Shown here piece after piece: positions 17,520 through 24,976 of a DNA stretch of 32,995 bases. Source of the DNA: an uncultured Chloroflexota bacterium (lineage in GTDB: Bacteria; Chloroflexota; Anaerolineae; Anaerolineales; Villigracilaceae); the NCBI GenBank assembly GCA_903914955.1, contig CAIWRB010000202.1, forward strand, positions 1 through 32,995. The letters run 5' to 3'. Positions within the stretch are counted from its first letter, which is position 1. Every line of letters begins with the position of its first letter. The notes under the pieces were generated by a model. That model had not been told where the DNA came from, did no database searches, and saw only the letters and a list, made by a program, of their open reading frames with translations. The position numbers were made by a program, and so were the translations under genes.

Positions 17520-18302
17520 TTAATGTCCACCGGCGATTTGTGCCTGCTGGCTACCACGACCTACCAACTGGATAATCCCCAAACATCCCCAAGTAAGAGC
17601 AAAACTGATGACCGCCAGGGCCGCCGGCTCATATGCTTTTTGTTGGATCAGATATGCCATATAAGGCGCGAAGGCAGGCTTGGCAAGGTACTGGGCTAAA
17701 ATATACTCGCCCATCACAATGGCAAAGCTCAGGAAAGCGCCATTCAGGATGGCAACGCGTATGTTGGGCAGGATGATACGAAAAAGGATTGTCTCCCAAC
17801 CCGCACCTAAACTCTGGGCAGCTTCTGTCAAGGTCTGCACATCAATGGCTCGCAAACCTGTATCAATCGAGCGATACATATAGGGCATTGATAGAACGGT
17901 GTATGCAGCAATCAACAAAGCCGGGCTATTTACGATCAGAAACGGCGGATGGCTGAAAGTTCTCACCAAGCCAAAGACAAATACAATTCCGGGAATTACG
18001 AAGGGGAGCAGAGTGACAAACTCGACCGCGGTTCGAAACTGCGGCACCCTCAGTCGGACCCAGTATGCGGTAGGAACGAAAATCAAGATTCCCACAACAA
18101 TGGTGAAAATCGCCCAAACCAACGAATACGAGAAGTTCGTCACAAAATCGGTGGTAACAAATAGGTTCTGATAGGCTTTGAAACTTAGTACTCCTTTGAT
18201 CGCACGCAGCGAAAACAGAAAGGTCGCCAACAGCGGCAAAAAGAAGTATAGGATGCCGAGTATCATCCAAAACCAGGACCAAACTAGGCCGCCTCGCTTC
18301 AT
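17520..18302 (-). CDS. ABC importer permease 2
   Basis: About 260 residues from the ATG at 18302, which overlaps the stop of permease 1 as ATGA. Six hydrophobic segments and the cytoplasmic coupling loop EAAQSLGAGWETILFRI are seen. This is the second member of a PotB/PotC, PhnU/PhnV-like permease pair. Together with permease 1 it forms the channel that the ATPase at 16436-17497 drives. Confidence 0.9.
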   Translation of the reverse strand: MKRGGLVWSWFWMILGILYFFLPLLATFLFSLRAIKGVLSFKAYQNLFVTTDFVTNFSYSLVWAIFTIVVGILIFVPTAYWVRLRVPQFRTAVEFVTLLPFVIPGIVFVFGLVRTFSHPPFLIVNSPALLIAAYTVLSMPYMYRSIDTGLRAIDVQTLTEAAQSLGAGWETILFRIILPNIRVAILNGAFLSFAIVMGEYILAQYLAKPAFAPYMAYLIQQKAYEPAALAVISFALTWGCLGIIQLVGRGSQQAQIAGGH

Positions 18303-19201
18303 CGCAACCACCTTTCAGTTTGTCTCTGAAGTAACGTATATCCAGTAATTGCTATCACCATCACTACGACCATCCCAGACGCCAGGGCGTAGCCTAACCC
18401 GGCATCACCTAGAACATCGCCTCGCAACTGGGAACCAATTACGATGGTCACAAGATTAATCGCCCCCCCCGTAAGTGCCTGTGCGGTTGCGAATGCACCA
18501 AAGGAGTTTCCAAAGAGCAAGATCATGGTGCCCAATATAGCGGGTAAGAGTATCGGAAAAGCCACATAGCGCCAGTACTGAAAACTGGACGCTCCAAGGT
18601 TTTCAGCGGCTTCTAGCCATTCCTTCCGCAAGCCGTCAATTGCCGGTGCAATGACCAATACCATCAAGGGGAATTGAAAGTACATGTATACAATGCTTAG
18701 GCCCCAGAAATTGTAGAGTTGGAAGCCGTGGAAATACGGGTTATACCCCATTGCTTTCAACCAACCCGTCAATACTCCCGATGGACTAAGCAAGGTAATG
18801 AAAGCAAAAGCCAGCGGTACCCCGGCAAAGTTTGATGCAACCCCGCAAAAAGTCATGAGGCTGGAACGCATGAAGCGAGGTAATCCACCTCGGATAGCCG
18901 AGTAAGCTAGCAAGAATCCAAAGATGCCACCACCTATAGAGGTAATCAGGCTGATCTTAATACTGATCCAATAGGAAGCGATCAGGGATGGACTTTGCAA
19001 TAGATGGGCAAAGTTTTGGAATGTGAAGGTGTGCGTTTTTGTGTCTTGAAAACTTCCCAAAGCGATGGTTGAGGAGGGATAAATCAAGAACATAAACGCA
19101 AACAGAAAAAAGGGCAATACGCCGAGCCATGCCCAGGAAAACTTGGAAAGAGCGGGACGCGCTTTAGGCGCGTCCCGCTTTACAACATCAAAAGTAGCCA
19201 T
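18299..19201 (-). CDS. ABC importer permease 1
   Basis: About 300 residues from the ATG at 19201. The longer frame to 19255 runs into the binding protein gene and is rejected, and TAAGG precedes the ATG. The N-terminus is polar (MATFDVVKRDAPKARP), followed by six membrane segments. The coupling loop EWLEAAENLGASSFQYW contains the EAA motif. It lies four bases after the binding protein gene, consistent with one transcript. Confidence 0.9.
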   Translation of the reverse strand: MATFDVVKRDAPKARPALSKFSWAWLGVLPFFLFAFMFLIYPSSTIALGSFQDTKTHTFTFQNFAHLLQSPSLIASYWISIKISLITSIGGGIFGFLLAYSAIRGGLPRFMRSSLMTFCGVASNFAGVPLAFAFITLLSPSGVLTGWLKAMGYNPYFHGFQLYNFWGLSIVYMYFQFPLMVLVIAPAIDGLRKEWLEAAENLGASSFQYWRYVAFPILLPAILGTMILLFGNSFGAFATAQALTGGAINLVTIVIGSQLRGDVLGDAGLGYALASGMVVVMVIAITGYTLLQRQTERWLR

Positions 19202-19205
19202 GACC

Positions 19206-20498
19206 TTACGGTGTAGCAGTTGGGATCGAAACGCCAACGGTCGACATCCAACCACCGGTAATCAATGTTTTTGCAGCAGTCAGTTGATCGACAGTAGGAG
19301 CAACCGCGGCAGCCAAAACTGCAGGATCTGGCAACATCTTTAATACATCCGCAGGAATTACACCGCGTGTTTGCATATCTGCCTGGGAAACGGCAGAAGC
19401 TCCGCCTTTAATCCAAGCCAATTGTCCTTCATCAGAGTTAATGACTTCCATCCAAACTTTAGCACAATTGAGATGGGGCGCATAAGCGCTAATGGCCTGA
19501 ATATATGCACCACCGATGCTAGGAGACGGATAATCGATCTCGATCTCTGGGTTCCCAGCGAGAGATTGCTGATCACTCAAGGCATTGTAATTCCAAGCCA
19601 ATACAATAGGAGTTGCCCCCTGAGCAAGGGTTCCTACCTTGGCAGTCACTGGAACAAAATTGCCTGCATCATTCAACTTCTTGAAGTAATCAAGACCTGG
19701 CTGGGCGTTATCCAAAGAACCACCATTGGCTAATCCGGCAGCGTAAACAGCCATAATCGCCTGATTGGAGGCTTGTGGATCGCCTGTTAAAGCAACCTGA
19801 CCCTTGTATTCGGGCTTAAGCAAGTCAGACCAGTTCTTCGGCGGATTCTGGACAACGGCGGTATTGGTCTCGATCACCATGATGCCAAAGTAACCGATCG
19901 ACCACATTCCATTCGGATCAGCTGTGGGGATACCCAGGGTAGTCGCAGGAAGCTTGCTGGAATACGTACCTTTATAGGCCTGGTAGGCACCGGCAGCAAT
20001 GCCTTGCGCGCCATAAGCATATCCAACATCAACGATATCAGGAGCCTGTGGTCCGGTGTTACCTTTGTTGGCTTCGATAGCAGCGAGTTCATCAGCAGAC
20101 CCTGCATTGGGGTCCAACGAGTTAAGCTCGACACCCGATCCGACAGTGGCTTGGAAGTCGGCGAAAATCTCACCATAATTTGCCCAGTTGGGCGGCGTGG
20201 CAATGATCGTCAACATGCCTTCTTTTTGGCAGGCAGCAACTAGATCAGCTGGCACACTTGAAACCACTGTGCCGTTGTAGCCTTGAGCTACGCCCGTACC
20301 AGCAAATACAGCGGGAGCTACTACAACAGGGGCTTCGGTAGCGACTACGGGGGCTTCGGTAACCACCGCGGCAGGCGCTTCAGTCGCGGCACCTTCTGAT
20401 GATTCTTTTGCTGGAGATTCAGCGCCACCACATGCGGACAAAACAGTTGCCGCGATTACGAACAGAGCGAACAATTGAAAAGCAAATTTTTTATTCAT
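19206..20498 (-). CDS. Solute-binding lipoprotein of the ABC importer
   Basis: 430 residues with a lipoprotein signal: basic start, hydrophobic core and lipobox TVLSAC with Cys23 as the lipidation site. Residues 25-65 are an Ala/Pro/Thr/Glu linker with TEAP units (TEAPAAVV, TEAPVVATEAPVV). A type II periplasmic-binding fold follows, including GMLTIIATPPNWANYGEIF and NWSDLLKPEYKGQVALTGDP. The fold resembles iron, polyamine and aminoethylphosphonate binding proteins; the ligand cannot be told. AGGAGTAAGGAAGAG precedes the ATG. It is the first gene of the importer operon and has its own promoter at 20598-20626. Confidence 0.9.
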   Translation of the reverse strand: MNKKFAFQLFALFVIAATVLSACGGAESPAKESSEGAATEAPAAVVTEAPVVATEAPVVVAPAVFAGTGVAQGYNGTVVSSVPADLVAACQKEGMLTIIATPPNWANYGEIFADFQATVGSGVELNSLDPNAGSADELAAIEANKGNTGPQAPDIVDVGYAYGAQGIAAGAYQAYKGTYSSKLPATTLGIPTADPNGMWSIGYFGIMVIETNTAVVQNPPKNWSDLLKPEYKGQVALTGDPQASNQAIMAVYAAGLANGGSLDNAQPGLDYFKKLNDAGNFVPVTAKVGTLAQGATPIVLAWNYNALSDQQSLAGNPEIEIDYPSPSIGGAYIQAISAYAPHLNCAKVWMEVINSDEGQLAWIKGGASAVSQADMQTRGVIPADVLKMLPDPAVLAAAVAPTVDQLTAAKTLITGGWMSTVGVSIPTATP

Positions 20499-20521
20499 AT
20501 CTCTTCCTTACTCCTATTTGA

Positions 20522-20557
20522 TTATTGTTGATTGGACGAACAGAACAAACCAAACAT
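20522..20557 (-). CDS. Possible 11-residue leader peptide
   Basis: In the leader of the importer operon an ATG at 20557, preceded by GGAGG at a long spacing of 12 bases, opens a short frame ending in TAA at 20522. The peptide would be MFGLFCSSNQQ. It could affect translation of the binding protein gene 24 bases on, or be chance. No terminator-antiterminator structure was seen. Confidence 0.2.
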   Translation of the reverse strand: MFGLFCSSNQQ

Positions 20558-20597
20558 TTTTCTTGCACACCTCCAATCTTATTAATAAGGCTTTTTG

Positions 20598-20626
20598 ATT
20601 GTAGCATTATCAATATTCAAAGTCAA
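20598..20626 (-). promoter_or_regulatory. Promoter of the ABC importer operon
   Basis: On the minus strand TTGACT (20626-20621), a 17-base spacer and TACAAT (20603-20598) match sigma70-type boxes at 5/6 each. The start site would be near 20591, giving a leader of about 90 bases. That leader holds a CTTATTAATAAG palindrome and the small frame at 20522-20557. Confidence 0.75.
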
Positions 20627-20678
20627 ATAGCTCGACCTTAAATATATTGATACTGGTGAATTTTTCCACAGAGCTTGG

Positions 20679-21662
20679 CTATTTCATAGTCGTAATCAAC
20701 CAATATATGCCTGCAGAAAATAAAGCGCTAACCGGGATCGTCACAAGCCAGGCTGTCAGAATATCACCTGCAACACTCCAGCGGACTTTACCCAAGCGTT
20801 CAGACGAACCGACACCGATGATCGCAGAACTAACTACCTGAGTGGTGCTGACAGGAAGTCCGATGAATGACGCTGTCAAAATTACAACTGCTGAAGTCAT
20901 CTGCGTGGCAAAACTATGCACAGGACGGATCTTATAAAATTTGCCGCCAAGTGTGCGGATCAATCTCCAGCCGCCAAGCGCTGTCCCCAACGCCATGGTC
21001 GAAGCGCTGGCGAGGATCACCCAGAAAGGGATTGTGAAATTGGTCAACTGCCCGCTGATGATCAGACTCAAAGTAATGATGCCCATTGTCTTTTGCGCAT
21101 CGTTCGTGCCATGACTAAAAGCCAATCCCACAGCTGTAAAGAATTGTCCGTTCTTGAAAAGATCATTAACGCGCGGGGTTGCATTTCGCGCCAGGAAAAA
21201 TATGACCCGCATAACAATAAATCCCACAACAAACCCAATGACAGGCGAAGCGAATAAAGCGATCAACACTCTATCCAGGCCTTGAAATTTGATGGCGCCC
21301 AGCCCCACTGAGACGAAGACCGCGCCCATCAGCCCGCCGATCAATGCGTGTGAGGAACTGCTGGGAATTCCAAAAAACCAGGTGATCAAATTCCAAATAA
21401 CGGCGCCCATCAAACAGGCGATCAGCGCATCAAGTGTCAGGATACGCGAGTCAACGATATCACTTCCAATGGTTTTGGCTACGGTCACGCCAAATAAAAA
21501 GGGACCAAAAAATTCAGCGATGGCTGTCAATCCAAGTGCGGTTTGTGGACGAAATGCCCGCGATGAGATCATGGTCGCAACGATATTGCTCGAGTCACGC
21601 ATCCCATTAAGGAATTCAAAGATCAGCGCCAGAATAATAACAAATATGAGTTGGCTGGACAT
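20679..21662 (-). CDS. PiT-family inorganic phosphate permease
   Basis: About 327 residues from the ATG at 21662; GTG six bases before it is an alternative, and AGGTG lies upstream. The protein is strongly hydrophobic and carries the duplicated PiT signatures FEFLNGMRDSSNIVATMISS and AFSHGTNDAQKTMG. The family moves phosphate, usually as metal phosphate, by ion coupling. It lies 10 bases after the DUF47 gene, a standard pairing in which the DUF47 protein modulates the permease. Confidence 0.9.
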   Translation of the reverse strand: MSSQLIFVIILALIFEFLNGMRDSSNIVATMISSRAFRPQTALGLTAIAEFFGPFLFGVTVAKTIGSDIVDSRILTLDALIACLMGAVIWNLITWFFGIPSSSSHALIGGLMGAVFVSVGLGAIKFQGLDRVLIALFASPVIGFVVGFIVMRVIFFLARNATPRVNDLFKNGQFFTAVGLAFSHGTNDAQKTMGIITLSLIISGQLTNFTIPFWVILASASTMALGTALGGWRLIRTLGGKFYKIRPVHSFATQMTSAVVILTASFIGLPVSTTQVVSSAIIGVGSSERLGKVRWSVAGDILTAWLVTIPVSALFSAGIYWLITTMK

Positions 21663-21672
21663 GAACACCTGG

Positions 21673-22293
21673 TTAAGTTTTCTTTACAACGATATCAGCA
21701 ATGGTGTTCGCGGCTTCATCCCCGCGATCTGCCGCGTTGGATAGATGACGATACACTTCGCGCATTTTCAACATTTCGACAACGTGATGAATATCTTCAG
21801 GGCCGCTGAACAGATCCGCGACCGCTTCGCGATAAACAGCTTCCACGCGATTCTCGAGAGCCTTGGCGCGCTGCGCGTGATCGGTAGCGACGTTTGGATG
21901 AGTTGGAAGGCGTTGAACCGCGTGCCAGATCTCGTAGGCGGCATCCTTCAGCAAATTCGCCATCCGCAACATATAAGGCGTCGATTTCACTTTAAGGATC
22001 ACCATTTCCATGACGGTCGTATCCGCATAATCTACAATATCATCGATCGAGCGGGATAAGGAAAATATATCCTCGCGGTCAAATGGCGTGACAAATGTGT
22101 TATTCAATTCGTCGATCAAGATGCGGCGTACTTCATCCGCTTCTTTTTCTTTCATAGACAACTCTTCAGCAACTTCTGAATCAAGGGTTTCCAAATATTT
22201 AACCAATAACCTTAATGCTTCATAGGTAATGGAGGCCTGCTGTTCGATCAACTTTTGAAATACGTCTTCCTTGCGTTTAAAAAACCTTAACAT
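21673..22293 (-). CDS. DUF47 (PhoU-like) regulator of phosphate transport
   Basis: 206 mostly helical residues with the DUF47/PhoU-like pattern: AEELSMKEKEADEVRRILIDEL, then TPFDREDIFSLSRSIDDIVDY and the C-terminal EVYRHLSNAADRGDEAANTIADIV. The D/E-rich helices bind metal in the family. It is paired with the PiT gene. GGAG precedes the ATG. The gap 22294-22375 holds a perfect CAGGAATTCCTG palindrome (22352-22363) but no clear promoter. Confidence 0.9.
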   Translation of the reverse strand: MLRFFKRKEDVFQKLIEQQASITYEALRLLVKYLETLDSEVAEELSMKEKEADEVRRILIDELNNTFVTPFDREDIFSLSRSIDDIVDYADTTVMEMVILKVKSTPYMLRMANLLKDAAYEIWHAVQRLPTHPNVATDHAQRAKALENRVEAVYREAVADLFSGPEDIHHVVEMLKMREVYRHLSNAADRGDEAANTIADIVVKKT

Positions 22294-22375
22294 AAATTCT
22301 CCAATTTTAGATCATCGAAAATCTCTCCACTGTCAGCGGAGGCGTTTTTCACAGGAATTCCTGGGCTAATTTTGA

Positions 22376-23812
22376 CTATTCAATGGGTTTCAGATTCCCT
22401 GAAACCAGACCCGGAAATTCTGCTCGGAGTTTTTCTTCCATTTCAGGCGCGACCAGTGAAGTTGTATTATTGTTCATGAGCTCTTTGGCTTTCTTCATGG
22501 CACGCGCTTGAATATCCATTGCGCCTTTCTTTACCCAGGCAGTGCGCGCATCACGGTCTGCCAGCTTGGTCATCACAGCTTCGGTCTTCATGCGGCTGAT
22601 GGTGTGCTTGGCAACAATGAATGAACCGCCCGGACCGACCTCTTTGATCAAGTTCATAGCCAGATCATCTTCGCTGAATGACACTCCACGCTGGACGCGT
22701 TTCATCATCTGGGCCACTTCATCGTCGATCACGGCTTTGGCAAAGTCAAAAGTTTTTAGGGCGTCGATCAAACCGCCAATGTTGAACATGTCCATTCCGC
22801 TAACCAGGCCGCCCATCGCGGACATGCCTGTTTCATATCCCGCCTGGGCATCATTAACTTTGGAATTGGTTAACCCGATATATCCGCCGCACGGCACATT
22901 ATAAAAATGCGCGATCTGCGCGAAAGCCATGTGCAGCATACCACACTCAATTCCACCGGAGGTATATGCGCCAGTACGCATGTCAGCCACCGTGGCAAGC
23001 GTGGCGTAGATCGTTGGCGTGCCTTCCTTTACCATTTGCATCAAAACAGCCGTGGCAAGAAATTCGGCATTGCCCTGGGCAAGCGTCCCCGCCATAGACA
23101 TGGGCGAAGTCAACCCGGCGTTCGGTACAATGGTCGGGTAGACAGGCAAGCCCTCGCCGGCAAAGTAGATCACATTTTCAGTTGAAAGCTTATCCATCGA
23201 GAGCGGTGAAACCGTCGGACAATAATGGTGCGTCAGAAATGGATGTTCCTTGTACGCCGCTTCTCCGCCCGCCACCATATAAGCCATCTTCATAACGCTC
23301 AATGTATCTTTGTGATCGGTGGTGGTGACTCTGATCGGTTTGAGACAATACTTGAGAGTCGGATACAGCCTCGAGATCGTGAATTGATCCTCAGGCGCAT
23401 CATCAGCCAAAGTGGAAATGGAAAAGACATCGTAGCCGGGCAGTTCATTGATCAGATGCGCGATTTGCGCGATATCACCAGATTCAGCGCGTCGCTCCAC
23501 GCCTGTCACAGGGTCAATAATATCTGGAGCAGAACTGGCCGTTACAATGACCGGGCTATCGCGCGGGATCGTTTTGTCAAATTTCGGGTCGCGCGCATAA
23601 AACGTGAAAGTCGGCGGGATCATCTTGCGGTATTTTTCCACCACCGCGCGCGGAAATTTAACACGTTCGCCATCCACACTGCAACCGTGTTGTTTAAATA
23701 TTTCGATCGCAGGTTCATAACGGACTCTTAAACCTACTTCTTCAAGGATCTCAAGCGCAGCGTCATGAATTCGTTGGACCTGTTCTTGTGTAAGAAGTTC
23801 TGCAAATGCCAT
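22376..23812 (-). CDS. MttB-family corrinoid methyltransferase without pyrrolysine
   Basis: 478 residues from the ATG at 23812. A second ATG nine bases upstream is less likely because AAAAGG would touch it, whereas it is well placed for 23812. The family signature appears as GYIGLTNSKVNDAQAGYETG near residue 318, with VSPLSMDKLSTENVIYFAGEGLPVY before it. The reading frame has no internal stop, so the pyrrolysine of true trimethylamine methyltransferases is absent. It belongs to the MtgB-like group, whose tested members demethylate glycine betaine, proline betaine, carnitine or similar. It should pass a methyl group to a corrinoid protein, but no corrinoid protein gene is in the window. It is the last gene of the DeoR-led operon. 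Confidence 0.85.
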   Translation of the reverse strand: MAFAELLTQEQVQRIHDAALEILEEVGLRVRYEPAIEIFKQHGCSVDGERVKFPRAVVEKYRKMIPPTFTFYARDPKFDKTIPRDSPVIVTASSAPDIIDPVTGVERRAESGDIAQIAHLINELPGYDVFSISTLADDAPEDQFTISRLYPTLKYCLKPIRVTTTDHKDTLSVMKMAYMVAGGEAAYKEHPFLTHHYCPTVSPLSMDKLSTENVIYFAGEGLPVYPTIVPNAGLTSPMSMAGTLAQGNAEFLATAVLMQMVKEGTPTIYATLATVADMRTGAYTSGGIECGMLHMAFAQIAHFYNVPCGGYIGLTNSKVNDAQAGYETGMSAMGGLVSGMDMFNIGGLIDALKTFDFAKAVIDDEVAQMMKRVQRGVSFSEDDLAMNLIKEVGPGGSFIVAKHTISRMKTEAVMTKLADRDARTAWVKKGAMDIQARAMKKAKELMNNNTTSLVAPEMEEKLRAEFPGLVSGNLKPIE

Positions 23813-23839
23813 GGGACACATCCTTTTATTTATAAAATA

Positions 23840-24922
23840 CTATCCAACCAGTGATTTCTTGATCTTTCTTTTTTGTTGAGACTTCTTTTTTGACATCAAT
23901 CTTTCTGCAAACTTTTTACTTTCCAACACCAGCGGACTTTGCTGGGCCTGCGATAATAATTTATCAATTTCATAAAACCGATTATCGCGATAAACCATGC
24001 GCTCAACGCGCAAAGTATTTGCCAGCGCCTTGATCTCTTTAACAGGGAACATCTTCAAGCCGGAGCGCGTGACCTTTAGTGACGCAGCGGCGATCGCAAA
24101 CCGAATGGATTCTTCGAGACTCCATCCTTTTAGATACGCATAAATATAACCTGAAGAAAAAGTCGCGCCTGCGCCGGAACCATCGACAGCCTTGACCTTT
24201 GGCGCGTACACCCGCACAATTTCATCATCCTGAACGACCAAGCAGCCCTGACTAGCCATTGTAATGATCGCGGTCTTGATGCCTGCCTTGAGCAGTTTTT
24301 TCGCGACATTAAGCATGGCGCCTTTTTTTCCGATCTGTGCGGCGTCTGTGACCGCCTGACAGATCGTGGCGCGGCTGGCGTATTTCTCCAGGATCTGAGG
24401 GTCGGCGTGTCCGTGTTCAAGATTTAAGAACACTGGAACATTGCGCCGTCTGGCTTCATTCATCGCGCGGATGATATGGTCCCCATCGTACCAATCCACA
24501 TACATCAACTTCGCGCCGCTCAGCATTGATAAATCCGCTGTATCGAGAGTACTTAATATCTCCGGCGAGCGCTGCCAGAAATAAGTTCGCGCGCCTGTTT
24601 TATCAGAGACATTTACTTCGAGCGGTGTTTTGTATTTCTTTGTAAAACGCACACTGCCTTGCACGCCCATTTCTTCAAGAGTATTTGCGACGTAATGCCC
24701 AAGCATGTCATCGCCGACGGCTGTGCCGATCATGCCGGTGGATATATTCCACTGGCGCAGGTTGCATGCAATGATGGCGGCGTCATCGTAAATATATTCG
24801 CTGACCTGATGAACGATCGCGCCTGTATTATGGCTGGGAAGTTTATCCAATGCCATAATATAGACGGGAGTTAACATACCGAAGCCAATGTAAGCGGGAG
24901 ATGTTGTTTTCTTGGTAGTCAT
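23840..24922 (-). CDS. PfkB-like carbohydrate kinase with altered active site
   Basis: 360 residues with the ribokinase/PfkB fold: GFGMLTPVYIMALDKLPSHN, GDDMLGHYVANTLEEMGV and a C-terminal AVDGSGAGATFSSGYIYAYLKG. The usual signature is DTxGAGD with the last Asp as catalytic base. Here the codon reads GCG, giving GAGAT, so the base is replaced by Ala. Family members with this change may bind a sugar or a nucleotide without phosphorylating it, or use another residue. A REP-like repeat lies between this gene and the FAD/GcvT gene upstream; its GAGAGGG may serve as the ribosome binding site. Confidence 0.75.
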   Translation of the reverse strand: MTTKKTTSPAYIGFGMLTPVYIMALDKLPSHNTGAIVHQVSEYIYDDAAIIACNLRQWNISTGMIGTAVGDDMLGHYVANTLEEMGVQGSVRFTKKYKTPLEVNVSDKTGARTYFWQRSPEILSTLDTADLSMLSGAKLMYVDWYDGDHIIRAMNEARRRNVPVFLNLEHGHADPQILEKYASRATICQAVTDAAQIGKKGAMLNVAKKLLKAGIKTAIITMASQGCLVVQDDEIVRVYAPKVKAVDGSGAGATFSSGYIYAYLKGWSLEESIRFAIAAASLKVTRSGLKMFPVKEIKALANTLRVERMVYRDNRFYEIDKLLSQAQQSPLVLESKKFAERLMSKKKSQQKRKIKKSLVG

Positions 24923-24932
24923 AATAAACTTG

Positions 24933-24971
24933 CCCTCTCCCCTTCCCGCAAGGGGAAGGGTCGGGGATGAA
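24933..24971. repeat. REP-like intergenic palindrome
   Basis: CCCTTCCC (24940-24947) and GGGAAGGG (24953-24960) with a five-base loop form a GC-rich hairpin, flanked by CCTCTC and TCGGGG. It sits in the 54-base gap between the FAD/GcvT and PfkB genes. This pattern matches extragenic palindromes common across many genomes. It could lower downstream expression or stabilise the upstream mRNA. No second copy was seen in this window. Confidence 0.5.
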
Positions 24972-24976
24972 GGAAA

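Noticed and set aside
17498-17557. GTG-initiated extension of the ABC ATPase
   Set aside because: It overlaps the permease gene, and the conserved domain begins at the ATG at 17497.
16922-17575. 217-codon plus-strand frame opposite the ABC ATPase gene
   Set aside because: The opposite strand carries all Walker, signature and switch motifs in the same interval. The antisense translation has no recognisable motifs.
21289-21744. 151-codon plus-strand frame opposite the PiT and DUF47 genes
   Set aside because: It is a shadow of two clear genes and has no ribosome binding site.
22352-22363. CAGGAATTCCTG palindrome between MttB and DUF47 genes as a terminator
   Set aside because: The stem is too short and has no T tract. 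It could be a protein site, but nothing else supports this.
22376-22378. Amber (TAG) stop of the MttB-family gene as a possible pyrrolysine codon
   Set aside because: It lies at the very end of a full-length 478-residue protein, not internally. Readthrough would add only eight residues before TGA.
23225-23731. 168-codon plus-strand frame opposite the MttB-family gene
   Set aside because: It is fully covered by the conserved methyltransferase, and no ribosome binding site or motif was seen.
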